NCBI RefSeq assembly: GCF_001613365.1
Contig: NZ_BDCF01000006.1
Coordinates: 62,001 to 126,000, forward strand
Length of the DNA stretch: 64,000 bases
From: Nocardia xishanensis NBRC 101358
GTDB taxonomy: Bacteria; Actinomycetota; Actinomycetes; Mycobacteriales; Mycobacteriaceae
Reading direction: 5' to 3'
Below the pieces are notes generated by a model. The model saw only the letters and a list, made by a program, of their open reading frames with translations, did no database searches and was not told the origin of the DNA. Positions 20,518 to 28,641 of the stretch are shown piece by piece. The stretch's first letter is position 1, and each line of letters begins with the position of its first letter. The position numbers were made by a program, and so were the translations under genes.

Positions 20518-20887
20518 GGTGCGAGCGTGCGCGCCGTAACCCATCCGAGACATCGGCCGCGCGTCCCCGATCCGCCTACGCCTGGCGACGTACGCTCAGG
20601 TCCCGGCAACCCCGAACAACTGGCAATTTGCCGAAATCCGCCGCTCGGCGATTGCCGTGCATTCGCTGTCTGCGTTGTATGCGCCGCGCAGGCCGACCAG
20701 CCGCACCGCTGGCATATCGGGCCGGGAGGGCAAGGGCCGTTCGCGGCCGATTCGGCCGGTTCAGCTGTACTTCGAGCGCATCACGCAACGTGACCGCCCA
20801 TGGTCGATTACGAGAAGCCCACGCGCCCGGATACGACGCCCGCTACCTGTGTGTGTATGGCGCCCACCGTGGATGCGGCTGGGGACG
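20518..20887 (-). other. 370-nt intergenic region without a recognised gene
   Basis: Lies between the end of the response regulator gene and the start of the SHOCT gene, both on the minus strand. It presumably holds the SHOCT-gene promoter. Short open frames here show no plausible start signals or protein character. Confidence 0.5.
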
Positions 20888-21550
20888 CTATTGCCAGCCC
20901 GGGCGGACGAGGCCGGATTCGTAGGCCAAGACGACCAGTTGGGTGCGGTCGCGGGCGTTCAGTTTGGTGAGGATGCGGCTGACGTGGGTGCGGGCCGTGG
21001 CGGGGCTCATGAAGAGGCGTTCGCCGATTTCGGCGTTGGTGAGCCCCTCGGCGACCAGGGCCATCACCTCGCGCTCGCGGTCGGTGAGTTCGTTCAGCGC
21101 GGCGGGCGGCGGTTGTTTGGCGTGCGCGGAGAACTCCGCGATCAGGCGGCGGGTGACGCCGGGGGAGAGCAGGGCATCGCCGGCGGCCACCACGCGTACG
21201 GCCCGGAGCAGATCGGCGGGTTCGGTGTGTTTGACGAGGAAGCCGGTCGCGCCGGAACGCATTGCCTCGAAGACGTATTCGTCGAGCTCGAAGGTGGTCA
21301 GCACGACCACGCGGACCTCGGCGAGTTTGGGATCCTCGGCGATCATCCTGGTCGCGCACAGTCCGTCGAGCACGGGCATGCGGATGTCCATCAGGACCAC
21401 GTCCGGCTGGAGCGCGCGGGTCATGCGCACCGCTTGCTCGCCGTTGTCGGCCTCGCCGACCACCTCGATGTCGTCTTGCGCGTTCAACAGCGCGACGAAG
21501 CCACCGCGCACCAGCGCCTGATCGTCGGCGACGAGCACCCGAATGCTCAT
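20888..21550 (-). CDS. Two-component response regulator, NarL/LuxR family
   Basis: The N-terminal receiver domain begins RVLVADDQALVRGG and has the phosphoacceptor Asp55 in VVLMDIRMP. The C-terminal LuxR-type helix-turn-helix reads LTDREREVMALVAEGLTNAEIGERLF. The start is taken at MSIRVLV (21550), with an in-frame codon four residues earlier. It follows the histidine kinase gene by about 30 nt on the same strand, forming a standard pair. Across the kinase promoter lies a divergent ABC exporter, a probable target. Confidence 0.93.
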   Translation of the reverse strand: MSIRVLVADDQALVRGGFVALLNAQDDIEVVGEADNGEQAVRMTRALQPDVVLMDIRMPVLDGLCATRMIAEDPKLAEVRVVVLTTFELDEYVFEAMRSGATGFLVKHTEPADLLRAVRVVAAGDALLSPGVTRRLIAEFSAHAKQPPPAALNELTDREREVMALVAEGLTNAEIGERLFMSPATARTHVSRILTKLNARDRTQLVVLAYESGLVRPGWQ

Positions 21551-21581
21551 CGTGTGTCCCATCGCGGTGCGCGCTCGTCCA

Positions 21582-23759
21582 TCATGTCTCCGCGTTGTCG
21601 GAAGACGCCGAACCGCGCGGAGTCGACTCCGCCCCGTTCACGTTGCCGGGGGACGCCGACGTGGAGCCGTTGCGGACCTTCCCCGCGTCGGCCGCGGTGT
21701 CCGAGTCTGCCGCCGCGGTCTCGTTGTGGTTCGGGTCGTCGATTGTGGTGTTCGGGCCTCCGGCGGCGGCCGCGCTCTGTGATTGCGGCCTGGCTGGTAG
21801 GTCCAGGCCACCGGGGGCCGGGTGCGCGGAGTGGTTGCGAACGCTCGGGTCGTCGATCGGGGTGTTCGAGTCTGCGCCCGCGCCCCCGTTGCTCGCTTTC
21901 GGGTTGCCGATCGTGGTGTCCGAGCCTCGGGCCGCGGTCCCGTTGCGGGCTTTCCGGCTGGCGATCGTGGCGTCCGAACCGGCGGTCGTGCTGTTGTTCG
22001 TTCGCGGGCCTGAGGCGGCCTCCATGTCACCGGGCGACGGCTGTGCGGAGGTGTAGAGGGGTTTCTGGTCGCCGGTCGAGGGGTTCGAATCTGCGGCGGC
22101 GGGGCCGTTCTGCGCTTTTGCATAGCTGTCGCGGAGATTCGGGTCGTCGATCGCGGTGTCCGAGTCTGCGTCTGCGGCGTTGTGCGACTGCGACTCGGCG
22201 ACGGCCTCCGCATCGCCGGAGGCCTGGTGTGCAGAACCGTTGCGGTTCTGGTCCGCAGGGTTTGCGACGGATGCGGTCCCGTTTCGCGTCGCCGGTTCGG
22301 TCGCCTTGCCGGGGGACGAGGTATCCGAATCACCCGAGGACGCCGAGGTGGAGGCGTTGCGGCCTTGCTGGTCCGCCGAGGCACCGCTCTTCGCGGGTGC
22401 GGGTTCGGCGGGCCGGGGCGCCTGACGCTGCACGGGCTCGGTCTGGCTCGGCAGCCGGGCCGCGACGCGGAATCCACCGCTCGGGCGCGGGCCCGCGGTG
22501 AGCGCGCCGCCGAGGGCGTGAGCTCGCTCGCGCATGCCGATGATGCCGTTGCCGCCGCTCGAACCGGACCGGAGCGCGGGTGCGGTGGGGCGGGTGTTGT
22601 CGATGGTGAGATCCACCGAACCGACGGCGTAGCGGACGGTGACAGTGGCGCTCGCGCCCGGCGCGTGGCGCACGACGTTGGTCAGGGATTCCTGGACGAT
22701 CCTGGCCGCGGCCACATCGATCACGCTGGGCAGCTTCTGTGGCTCGCCGATCACGCGAGTCTGCACGGTGAGCCCGGCATCGCGAGCTCGCTGCAACAGC
22801 GTGTCCAGATCGTCGATGCTGGGGGCGGGTGCGCGCGGCGCCTCCTGTTTGCGGACCGGTGCGGCGTTGCGCGGCAGCCTGCTTGGTTCCGGCGCGTCGG
22901 ATTCCCGTCGTTCGCCGGATGCGCCGCGCCGGACACCGCGACGGCCGCGCGCCGGACGGGCCGACTCGATCGAATTCGCTTCGGGCTCGGGCTCTTCCAC
23001 GGTCGCGCCGGTGCGGATGGTCTCCAGCAGCGTGTGCACCTCGGCGAGGGATTCCTTGCTCGCCGCCTTGATCGCGGCCAGCGCCGTCCGTGCCTGCTGC
23101 GGCCTCTTGTCGAACAGTTCCAGCGCCACCGAGGACTGCACATTGATCAGCGAAAGACTGTGGGCCAGTACGTCGTGCAGCTCCCTGGCGATGGCCAGCC
23201 GTTCCTCGGTGGCGCGGCGTTCGCGGCGCAGCTGCTCGTCGCGCCGGGCGGCCTCCACGCGCTGCCTGCGGGCCTCCAGCGCGATCTTGCGCTGGCGCAA
23301 TCCCTCGGCCGCGCCGATGAGCACGATCAGCCACGCCATGATCCCGAAGATCTGCCAGCCGTTCACCGATTTTCCGAGTAGCGCGGGCAGCGGCCAGACG
23401 AAGGCCGCGTAGCCGACCGGCATGAGCGGGTAAGTCCACCAACGGGATCCGATCGTCGCCGCGGTGAGGAAGGCGATCACCAGCGAGATGAAGATCGGAC
23501 CGTATCCGTAGCCGAGTGCCAGGTAGATCCCACACGCGGCGAGCGTGACGACCAGCACCGGCAGCGGCTGGCTGCGGCGGAAGAGCAGCGCCGCCGGCCC
23601 GGCGAGCAGCAGCAGGTAGCCGAGCACATCCAGCGACTGCGTGCCGGTCTGGTGCATATTGGCGCCGCGACTCCCGGCCACCTGGACTACGGCGACGATG
23701 AACGCGAGGCCCCAGTCCCATACGACCGAGCCACGATTCGCTATGCCTGGCGCACTCAC
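21582..23759 (-). CDS. Sensor histidine kinase with long repetitive C-terminal tail
   Basis: NarX/DesK-type kinase. Residues 1-150 carry several hydrophobic helices (LLLLAGPAALLF, LVVTLAACGIYLAL, GIMAWLIVLIGAA). The HisKA_3 box RELHDVLAHSLSLI gives phospho-His195. A Pro/Arg/Glu-rich disordered insert occupies about 255-313, before the ATPase domain (IVQESLTNVVRHA, GNGIIGMRERA). The kinase ends near residue 440, yet the protein continues for ~285 residues of Ser/Asn/Asp/Ala-rich sequence with degenerate repeats such as SDTAIDDP, SNTPIDDPSVRN and NTTIDDPNHN. The tail is not expected in this family. Partner regulator lies downstream; a divergent ABC transporter lies upstream. Confidence 0.9.
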   Translation of the reverse strand: MSAPGIANRGSVVWDWGLAFIVAVVQVAGSRGANMHQTGTQSLDVLGYLLLLAGPAALLFRRSQPLPVLVVTLAACGIYLALGYGYGPIFISLVIAFLTAATIGSRWWTYPLMPVGYAAFVWPLPALLGKSVNGWQIFGIMAWLIVLIGAAEGLRQRKIALEARRQRVEAARRDEQLRRERRATEERLAIARELHDVLAHSLSLINVQSSVALELFDKRPQQARTALAAIKAASKESLAEVHTLLETIRTGATVEEPEPEANSIESARPARGRRGVRRGASGERRESDAPEPSRLPRNAAPVRKQEAPRAPAPSIDDLDTLLQRARDAGLTVQTRVIGEPQKLPSVIDVAAARIVQESLTNVVRHAPGASATVTVRYAVGSVDLTIDNTRPTAPALRSGSSGGNGIIGMRERAHALGGALTAGPRPSGGFRVAARLPSQTEPVQRQAPRPAEPAPAKSGASADQQGRNASTSASSGDSDTSSPGKATEPATRNGTASVANPADQNRNGSAHQASGDAEAVAESQSHNAADADSDTAIDDPNLRDSYAKAQNGPAAADSNPSTGDQKPLYTSAQPSPGDMEAASGPRTNNSTTAGSDATIASRKARNGTAARGSDTTIGNPKASNGGAGADSNTPIDDPSVRNHSAHPAPGGLDLPARPQSQSAAAAGGPNTTIDDPNHNETAAADSDTAADAGKVRNGSTSASPGNVNGAESTPRGSASSDNAET

Positions 23760-23814
23760 CCTTGCAGCCTAAGCGGCCGACGGCTGATCGGCGTCCGTCA
23801 CCGCACGTATTCGA

Positions 23815-23843
23815 CGCCTACGTCCGGGGCGCGGACGTAGGCG
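23815..23843 (+). promoter_or_regulatory. Perfect palindrome between histidine kinase and ABC exporter
   Basis: CGCCTACGTCCG (23815-23826) and CGGACGTAGGCG (23832-23843) form a 12-bp inverted repeat with a 5-nt centre. It lies in the 169-nt divergent promoter region and is a candidate operator for the adjacent response regulator. Confidence 0.5.
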
Positions 23844-23928
23844 GCAGGTGGTTCAGGTCTAGATACGTATGCCGGGCATCGCCGCGCGACGGATGTGTCG
23901 CCCCAGCTCAGCGCGAGATTCTCGGGGC

Positions 23929-24909
23929 ATGACGAATTCCATCGTGGTCACCTCGGGGCTGACCAAACGCTATGGCGAGCACATTGCCGTCGACGACGTC
24001 GGCATGCGGGTCGACGCGGGGGAGATCTATGGCTTCCTCGGCCCGAACGGCGCGGGCAAGACCACGACGCTGCGCATGCTGGCCGGGCTCATCCGGCCCA
24101 GCGCGGGCGTCGCGACCGTGCTCGGCGGCGCGCCGGGCGACCCCTCGGTGCTGGGCCGGATCGGTGCGCTGATCGAGAGCCCCGGCTTCTACCCGTACCT
24201 CTCCGGCCGCGACAACCTGCGGGTTCTCGCGAAATATCGCGGTCTCGGCCGCGCCGAGGTGGCGGACGCGCTCGACCGCGTCGGCCTCGCCGATCGCGCC
24301 GGCGACAAGTTCCGCACCTACTCCCTCGGCATGAAGCAACGCCTTGGCGTCGGCGCGGCCCTCCTCGGCCACCCCGACTTGCTCATCCTGGACGAGCCGA
24401 CCAACGGCCTCGATCCGGCCGGCATGGCCGAAATGCGGGAGTTGATCACGGAATTGGCCGCCGATGGCCACACCGTGCTGCTGTCCAGCCACCTGCTGAG
24501 CGAAGTACAGGAAATCTGCGATCGCGTCGGCGTCATCTCCGGCGGCAAGCTCATCGCGGAATCCACGGTGGCCGAATTGCGCGGTGCCGCTTCCCTGTTG
24601 CTGCGCGCGGAGCCGATGGAGGTGGCCATCGCGGCGGTGCGCGACGCGCTCGCTGCGGAGGTGGTGCTGCGCGGTACCACGATCGCGTTGGGCGATGACG
24701 AGGTAGTGCTCGGCGGCGAGATGACGCTTCCCGGTGGCGCAGCCGTGCTGCGCGGCAGCACGGCCATCCGCATCGAAGCGGGCGCGAGCGCCGCGCCGGT
24801 GGTCGCTCGCGCTGTCGTCGATGCCGGAGCCGATCTGTTCGAGCTGCACGTCGACGAAAAGTCACTGGAGGAAGTGTTCTTCGAGATCACCGAAGGAGTT
24901 GTGCGATGA
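23929..24909 (+). CDS. ABC transporter ATP-binding protein (export type)
   Basis: ATPase subunit of a drug- or peptide-export ABC system. Walker A GPNGAGKTTTLRML, signature YSLGMKQRLGVGAAL, Walker B LLILDEPTNGLDPAGM and the H-loop SSHLLSEVQ are all present; a C-terminal ~90-residue domain follows, as in DrrA/BcrA-like exporters. The ATG at 23929 is preferred; the frame is open to 23869. Its stop overlaps the permease start by ATGA. Divergent from a two-component system that may regulate it; the substrate is unknown. Confidence 0.93.
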   Translation: MTNSIVVTSGLTKRYGEHIAVDDVGMRVDAGEIYGFLGPNGAGKTTTLRMLAGLIRPSAGVATVLGGAPGDPSVLGRIGALIESPGFYPYLSGRDNLRVLAKYRGLGRAEVADALDRVGLADRAGDKFRTYSLGMKQRLGVGAALLGHPDLLILDEPTNGLDPAGMAEMRELITELAADGHTVLLSSHLLSEVQEICDRVGVISGGKLIAESTVAELRGAASLLLRAEPMEVAIAAVRDALAAEVVLRGTTIALGDDEVVLGGEMTLPGGAAVLRGSTAIRIEAGASAAPVVARAVVDAGADLFELHVDEKSLEEVFFEITEGVVR

Positions 24910-25754
24910 ACGACCTGGTGGCGAGCGCCCGCGCGGAACTGCTGCGGTTGCGCGGATGGCCCGCGTTCTGGATCGTGCTCGGCACGTGGATTCTGTTGAA
25001 CCTCACGTTCTCCTATCTGTTCAACTATCTGGCCTACACCTCGGGCGAGCAGAGCGCGATGTCCGACGGATTGCCGAAAGAAGCGCTGCTGCAACAGATG
25101 TTGCCCGCCGCGGTGCCCGAGGTGTTCACCCAGGGCATGGCGATGTTCGGCGGTGCGCTCATGCTCATCCTCGGTGCGCTGGCCGTGGGAAGCGGATACG
25201 GCTGGGGCACCTGGAAGACCGTGCTCACCCAGGGGCCCTCGCGGTCCGCGGCGGTCGGTGGACTGCTGGTCGGCTTGGCGCTGGTGGTCGTCGCATTGGT
25301 GTGCGTCGCGTTCGCGGTGGACACCGGAGTGGCCGCGCTGATCGCGAGCACCGAATCGCAATCCCTCGCACTGCCGAGCGCCTCTCACGTCTTCGACGGA
25401 CTCCTCACCGGCACAGCCATTCTCGGCATGTGGACCCTCGCGGGCGCCCTGATCGGCGCACTCGCGCGCGGCCCCGCACTCGCCGTCGGTCTCGGCCTGG
25501 TCTGGGTGCTGGTCGTGGAGAACCTGCTGCGCGCGACGTCCGCGATCTTCGCCCCGATCGCCGCACTGACCGACCGCCTCCCCGGGACCGCCGCGGGCTC
25601 CCTCGCCGGCGCCATGCGCACCGTCGGCGGACCAGCCACCCCCGGCGTCCTGGACACCTTGTCTCGCACCGAATCCCTGACCTTGCTGGCCCTCTACACG
25701 GCGCTCTTCGCCGCCGCGACCATCACCCTCATCCACCGCCGCGACCTCACCTGA
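24906..25754 (+). CDS. ABC transporter permease
   Basis: ABC-2-like membrane subunit of 282 residues with about six hydrophobic segments (WPAFWIVLGTWILLNLTF, LMLILGALAVGSGYGWG, GGLLVGLALVVVALVCVAF, and three more). The start overlaps the ATPase stop, so the two form one operon. The GYGWGTWKTVLTQGPSR segment after the second helix resembles permeases of bacitracin/lantibiotic-type exporters. No substrate can be assigned. Confidence 0.85.
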   Translation: MNDLVASARAELLRLRGWPAFWIVLGTWILLNLTFSYLFNYLAYTSGEQSAMSDGLPKEALLQQMLPAAVPEVFTQGMAMFGGALMLILGALAVGSGYGWGTWKTVLTQGPSRSAAVGGLLVGLALVVVALVCVAFAVDTGVAALIASTESQSLALPSASHVFDGLLTGTAILGMWTLAGALIGALARGPALAVGLGLVWVLVVENLLRATSAIFAPIAALTDRLPGTAAGSLAGAMRTVGGPATPGVLDTLSRTESLTLLALYTALFAAATITLIHRRDLT

Positions 25755-25779
25755 CTCCTGCAGCGTCGCAAAGGTTTTA

Positions 25780-25812
25780 CACGCTTCGCAGGTCTAAGGC
25801 CTGCGAAGCGTG
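25780..25812 (+). terminator. Hairpin at convergent gene ends; part of a repeated palindromic element
   Basis: A 13-bp perfect stem (25780-25792 with 25800-25812) has a TCTAAGG loop, between the ABC permease stop and the convergent TetR stop. The right side, 25802-25828, is 25/27 identical to the reverse complement of 59918-59944, at another convergent junction. Likely a bidirectional terminator belonging to a repeat family. Confidence 0.65.
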
Positions 25813-25843
25813 CAGAAGGTGTGCGAGGGTCCGCGCTTGTTTC

Positions 25844-26464
25844 CTAGTGACAGCCCGGTGGGGATTCGTCCAGGAGTGCGTGGGCGACGTGGGCCAGGGC
25901 TTGGGTAATGGCCGACGGTGTGAGCCCCCGTTCGCGTTGCGCGGTGTAGACCTCGGCGGCGAGTGGGGCCAGCAGCGGATCGATCAGTGCGTCCGGTTCC
26001 TCGATGTCCGCCGCCAGCAGCAGCGCGCGGACGTGGGCGTACCAGAAGCCGTACGCGCCGGTGGTGAAGCGCGCGCCGCCGGTTTCCGCACCGAGGGCCA
26101 GGTGGGCGTGGTTGTCGAGCAGTTCGACCATCGCCTCGTAGAAGGCGGCCAGGCGGTCGGCGGAGGGTGCGCCGGGCCCGAGCGGTGGGTCGCCGTGCAG
26201 CAGGCGCTCTTGGAGTGCGCGCTCGTGCTCGTCCAGGAGGGCGACGGCGATCGAGTTCGTGTCCGGGTAGCGGCGGTACAGCGTGCCCCGGCCGACGCCC
26301 GCGGCTTTGGCGATGTCTTCCATGGTCACGGTGCGGGGATCGCGCTGGGCGAAGAGCTCCGCGGCCGCCGCGAGGACCTTGGCGCGGTTGCGGGCCGCGT
26401 CCGCGCGTTCGCTCGGCGGATGGTCGAGCGGGGCGCCGGTGAGCAGGTCGGAGCGGGCATCCAT
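25844..26464 (-). CDS. TetR-family transcriptional regulator (divergent from azoR)
   Basis: 206 residues. The N-terminal helix-turn-helix is clear: RAKVLAAAAELFAQRD..., MEDIAKAAGVGRGTLYRRYPDTNSI. The C-terminal ligand-binding domain is variable. It is transcribed away from an azoreductase/Gdx-type exporter operon, and the shared promoter contains two similar operator palindromes, so it probably represses that operon and itself. The ATG at 26464 lies 7 nt after a TAGAGT -10 box (minus strand), suggesting a leaderless mRNA. Confidence 0.9.
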   Translation of the reverse strand: MDARSDLLTGAPLDHPPSERADAARNRAKVLAAAAELFAQRDPRTVTMEDIAKAAGVGRGTLYRRYPDTNSIAVALLDEHERALQERLLHGDPPLGPGAPSADRLAAFYEAMVELLDNHAHLALGAETGGARFTTGAYGFWYAHVRALLLAADIEEPDALIDPLLAPLAAEVYTAQRERGLTPSAITQALAHVAHALLDESPPGCH

Positions 26465-26471
26465 GGCAGCG

Positions 26472-26477
26472 ACTCTA
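26472..26477 (-). promoter_or_regulatory. -10 element of the TetR gene promoter
   Basis: Minus-strand TAGAGT lies 7 nt ahead of the ATG at 26464; leaderless arrangement. Confidence 0.5.
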
Positions 26478-26495
26478 GCCGAAACCGGAATAAGT

Positions 26496-26544
26496 GGACA
26501 ATGTGTCCGGTTGATTGTTAGCGTCCTAACCGGACGATGTGTCC
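26496..26544 (+). promoter_or_regulatory. Two probable TetR operators in the tetR/azoR promoter region
   Basis: GGACA-ATG-TGTCC at 26496-26508 and GGACG-ATG-TGTCC at 26532-26544 are matching palindromes 36 bp apart. Both are flanked by CCGG-containing sequence, making a larger symmetric block. They lie between the divergent start codons and would cover both promoters. Confidence 0.7.
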
Positions 26545-26565
26545 GCTTGATCGAAGGGTTGAAGC

Positions 26566-27213
26566 ATGAGCACCTTGTTGCACCTCGACGCGAGCGCCCG
26601 GCGGCGCTCGATCAGCCGGGAGCTGAGCGCGGAGTTCGCCGCGGCTTGGCGCGCCGCGCATCCGGACGGCGAGTACCGGTACCGGGATCTCGCGGCGCGA
26701 CCCGTTCCATTCATCGGCGAGGCGTGGACCCAGCTGTGCGATGCGGTGCTCGCACGCGGCGGCTTCGACCCGGCCGAGCTCGACGCACTGGTGGCGACTC
26801 CGGCGCAGGCCGCAGCGCTCGAAGTGCTTCGCCCCCTCTTGGACGAGGTGCTCGCCGCGGACGTGATCCTGATCGGCACCCCGATGTACAACTACTCGAT
26901 CCCGGCCGCGCTGAAGGCCTGGCTGGACCAGCTCACCTTTCCGCGAATGTCGTTGGGCCACCGTCGTTTCGTGGTCGCCTCCGCGCGCGGCGGCAGCTAT
27001 ACGCCAGGCGCTCCCAAGGCGGCGTTCGATTATCAGGAGCGCTTCCTGCGCGACTTCTTCGCGGGCCATTTCGCCGTGACCGACACCGTTTTCGTGCACG
27101 TCGAACTGGCCAACTCACGTCAGGATCCGGCCCTGGCCGACCGCCGCGCCGAGCACGACGACTCCTACGACAAGGCGATGGAAACCGCGCGATCGCTCGG
27201 CGGGATGTACTGA
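26566..27213 (+). CDS. FMN-dependent NADH-azoreductase (AzoR/AcpD family)
   Basis: Flavodoxin-like NAD(P)H:quinone/azo oxidoreductase of 215 residues. The FMN phosphate-binding N terminus LLHLDASARRRSISREL, the GTPMYNYSIPAALKAWLDQ block and the ARGGSY loop are characteristic. Such enzymes reduce quinones and azo or nitro compounds and protect against electrophile stress. It is one base upstream of a Gdx/SugE-like exporter gene and divergent from a TetR regulator whose likely operators flank its promoter, forming an inducible detoxification unit. Confidence 0.92.
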   Translation: MSTLLHLDASARRRSISRELSAEFAAAWRAAHPDGEYRYRDLAARPVPFIGEAWTQLCDAVLARGGFDPAELDALVATPAQAAALEVLRPLLDEVLAADVILIGTPMYNYSIPAALKAWLDQLTFPRMSLGHRRFVVASARGGSYTPGAPKAAFDYQERFLRDFFAGHFAVTDTVFVHVELANSRQDPALADRRAEHDDSYDKAMETARSLGGMY

Positions 27214-27214
27214 A

Positions 27215-27535
27215 ATGAACTGGCTGACATTGGGTCTCGCCGGTCTGGTCGAGATCGTCTGGTCGCAGAGCATCAAACCGACCGAGAACTTCACCCGGCC
27301 GCTGCCCACTGTGGTGTGCTTCGCGCTCGGCAGCCTGGCGGTGTATTTGCTGTCCAGGTCCATGCAGACGTTGCCCGTCGGCACCGCCTACGCCGTGTTC
27401 ACCGGCATCGGCGCGGTGGGCGCGATCGGCCTCGGCATCGTGGTGCACCGTGACCCGCTCAGCGCGGGCCGGGTGCTCGCGCTCGCGCTGATCCTCGGCG
27501 GCATCGTGCTCGCCAGGGTGACCAATCCCGAGTGA
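27215..27535 (+). CDS. SMR-family transporter, Gdx/SugE-like (guanidinium or quaternary ammonium exporter)
   Basis: Small four-helix proton-coupled exporter, 106 residues. The essential membrane Glu is in the first helix (GLAGLVEIVW), and the QTLPVGTAYAVFTGIGAVGA block marks the Gdx/SugE branch rather than EmrE. Dual-topology homodimers are the norm for this branch. It starts 1 nt after the azoreductase stop. Substrate is inferred from family: guanidinium or short quaternary ammonium ions. Confidence 0.9.
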   Translation: MNWLTLGLAGLVEIVWSQSIKPTENFTRPLPTVVCFALGSLAVYLLSRSMQTLPVGTAYAVFTGIGAVGAIGLGIVVHRDPLSAGRVLALALILGGIVLARVTNPE

Positions 27536-27583
27536 CCGCCCGGTCAGGAAGGGTAAATGCTGTGGCGGCCCGGACGGCACGGG

Positions 27584-27589
27584 TATGGT
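27584..27589 (+). promoter_or_regulatory. -10 element of a leaderless promoter for the SRPBCC gene
   Basis: TATGGT lies exactly 6 nt before the ATG at 27596, with no Shine-Dalgarno. Confidence 0.55.
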
Positions 27590-27595
27590 CCGGTG

Positions 27596-28051
27596 ATGGT
27601 CGACCAGTCAGTTCGCCCCCCGGATCTGTCCACACGACCCCTCGAGCTCACCGTGGAGCGGGTGATGAAGTCATCGCCCAGCCTGCTCTACGCCGCGTGG
27701 ACGCAGGGGTTCGACATCTGGTTCGCCGCGCCGGATTCGGTGCGGATGAGGCCCGAGGTGAGCGAGCCGTTCTTCTTCGAGACCGAATTCGAGGGCAAGC
27801 GCAACCCGCACTACGGCCGCTTCCTGCGGCTCGAGCCCCAGCGTCTCGTCGAGCTGACCTGGGTCACCGGCGAAGGCGGCACCGAGGGCGCCGAGACCGT
27901 GGTGAGCGTGCAATTCGTCAAACAGCCGCGTGGCATCCGGCTTCGCCTGCGCCACGCCGGGTTTGCCAGCGAGGCGGCCAGGGACCGGCATCGCGAAGCG
28001 TGGCCGCAGGTGCTCGAGCAGCTCGACAGGAAACTGGGCGCGACCGACTGA
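27596..28051 (+). CDS. SRPBCC/AHSA1-like protein
   Basis: About 151 residues of the START-like hydrophobic-pocket fold. Typical features are LELTVERVMKSSPSLLYAAW near the N terminus, the PEVSEPFFFETEFEGKRNPHYGRFLRLEP core and the C-terminal amphipathic helix with EAWPQVLEQLDRKL. Ligand and function are unknown. The frame is open to 27557, but the ATG at 27596 is favoured by the TATGGT promoter spacing. Independent of the SMR gene upstream. Confidence 0.8.
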   Translation: MVDQSVRPPDLSTRPLELTVERVMKSSPSLLYAAWTQGFDIWFAAPDSVRMRPEVSEPFFFETEFEGKRNPHYGRFLRLEPQRLVELTWVTGEGGTEGAETVVSVQFVKQPRGIRLRLRHAGFASEAARDRHREAWPQVLEQLDRKLGATD

Positions 28052-28139
28052 CGGCTCGCCCGGCGAAGCGGGTGCCCGCGGTCCGTGGGTGCGGGTAGGT
28101 TCGAGCCTGCACGAGTTCGGCTCACTTGGTGAAAGGACA

Positions 28140-28583
28140 ATGATGCCAACACGTACCGCGCGCACCGCATGGACCGGTGGCCTGCAGGACGGCTCCGGTC
28201 AGGTGGAGCTGACCAGTTCGGGCGTCGGCAAGTACGACGTCTCGTTCCCGAAGCGCACCGCGGAGTCGGCCGATGGCACCACCAGCCCCGAGGAACTGAT
28301 CGCGGCTGCGCACTCCTCCTGCTACGCCATGGCGCTCTCGGCGCAGATCGGCAACGCGGGCGGCACACCGGAGAGCCTCGACGTGACCGCCGATGTCACC
28401 CTCGCGCCCGACCCGGCGGGCGGCTTCCGCATCAACGCGATCAAGCTGACCGTCCGCGGCCGGGTCTCCGGCCTGGACGCCGACGGCTTCCAGGCCGCCG
28501 CCGAGGCCGCCAAAGCGGGCTGCCCTGTCTCCAAGGCGCTGGCCGGCGTCGACACCATCAGCCTGGACGCGGCCCTGGCGTGA
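28140..28583 (+). CDS. OsmC/Ohr-family peroxiredoxin
   Basis: Thiol peroxidase-like protein of 147 residues. The two redox cysteines of the family appear in AAHSSCYAMAL and in AAKAGCPVSKAL, and TSPEELIAAAHSSC is the OsmC signature. It probably reduces organic hydroperoxides; whether it is OsmC or Ohr type cannot be fixed here, though the FPKRTAESADGTTSPEE stretch is OsmC-like. GAAAGGA precedes the ATG at 28140 (a second ATG is at 28143). A TAGGTT -10 candidate lies at 28096-28101. Confidence 0.92.
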   Translation: MMPTRTARTAWTGGLQDGSGQVELTSSGVGKYDVSFPKRTAESADGTTSPEELIAAAHSSCYAMALSAQIGNAGGTPESLDVTADVTLAPDPAGGFRINAIKLTVRGRVSGLDADGFQAAAEAAKAGCPVSKALAGVDTISLDAALA

Positions 28584-28641
28584 CCGCTTGATTCTCCGCA
28601 CCCTTCACCTCCAGTGGGAGTGCGGGGATTCATGCGGTCAC
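28580..28641 (+). terminator. Probable bidirectional terminator between osmC-like and membrane protein genes
   Basis: GTGACCGC (28580-28587) pairs with GCGGTCAC (28634-28641); an inner imperfect stem uses 28591-28601 and 28620-28630. The element overlaps both convergent stop codons. Confidence 0.5.

Noticed and set aside
20576..20788. 70-codon minus-strand frame in the SHOCT-gene upstream region
   Set aside because: Basic, composition-driven translation, no start signal and no recognisable motif.
20657..22501. Long plus-strand open frame over the response regulator and kinase genes
   Set aside because: It is the antisense of two well-supported minus-strand genes; its protein is low-complexity Arg/Gly/Pro/Ser with no family resemblance.
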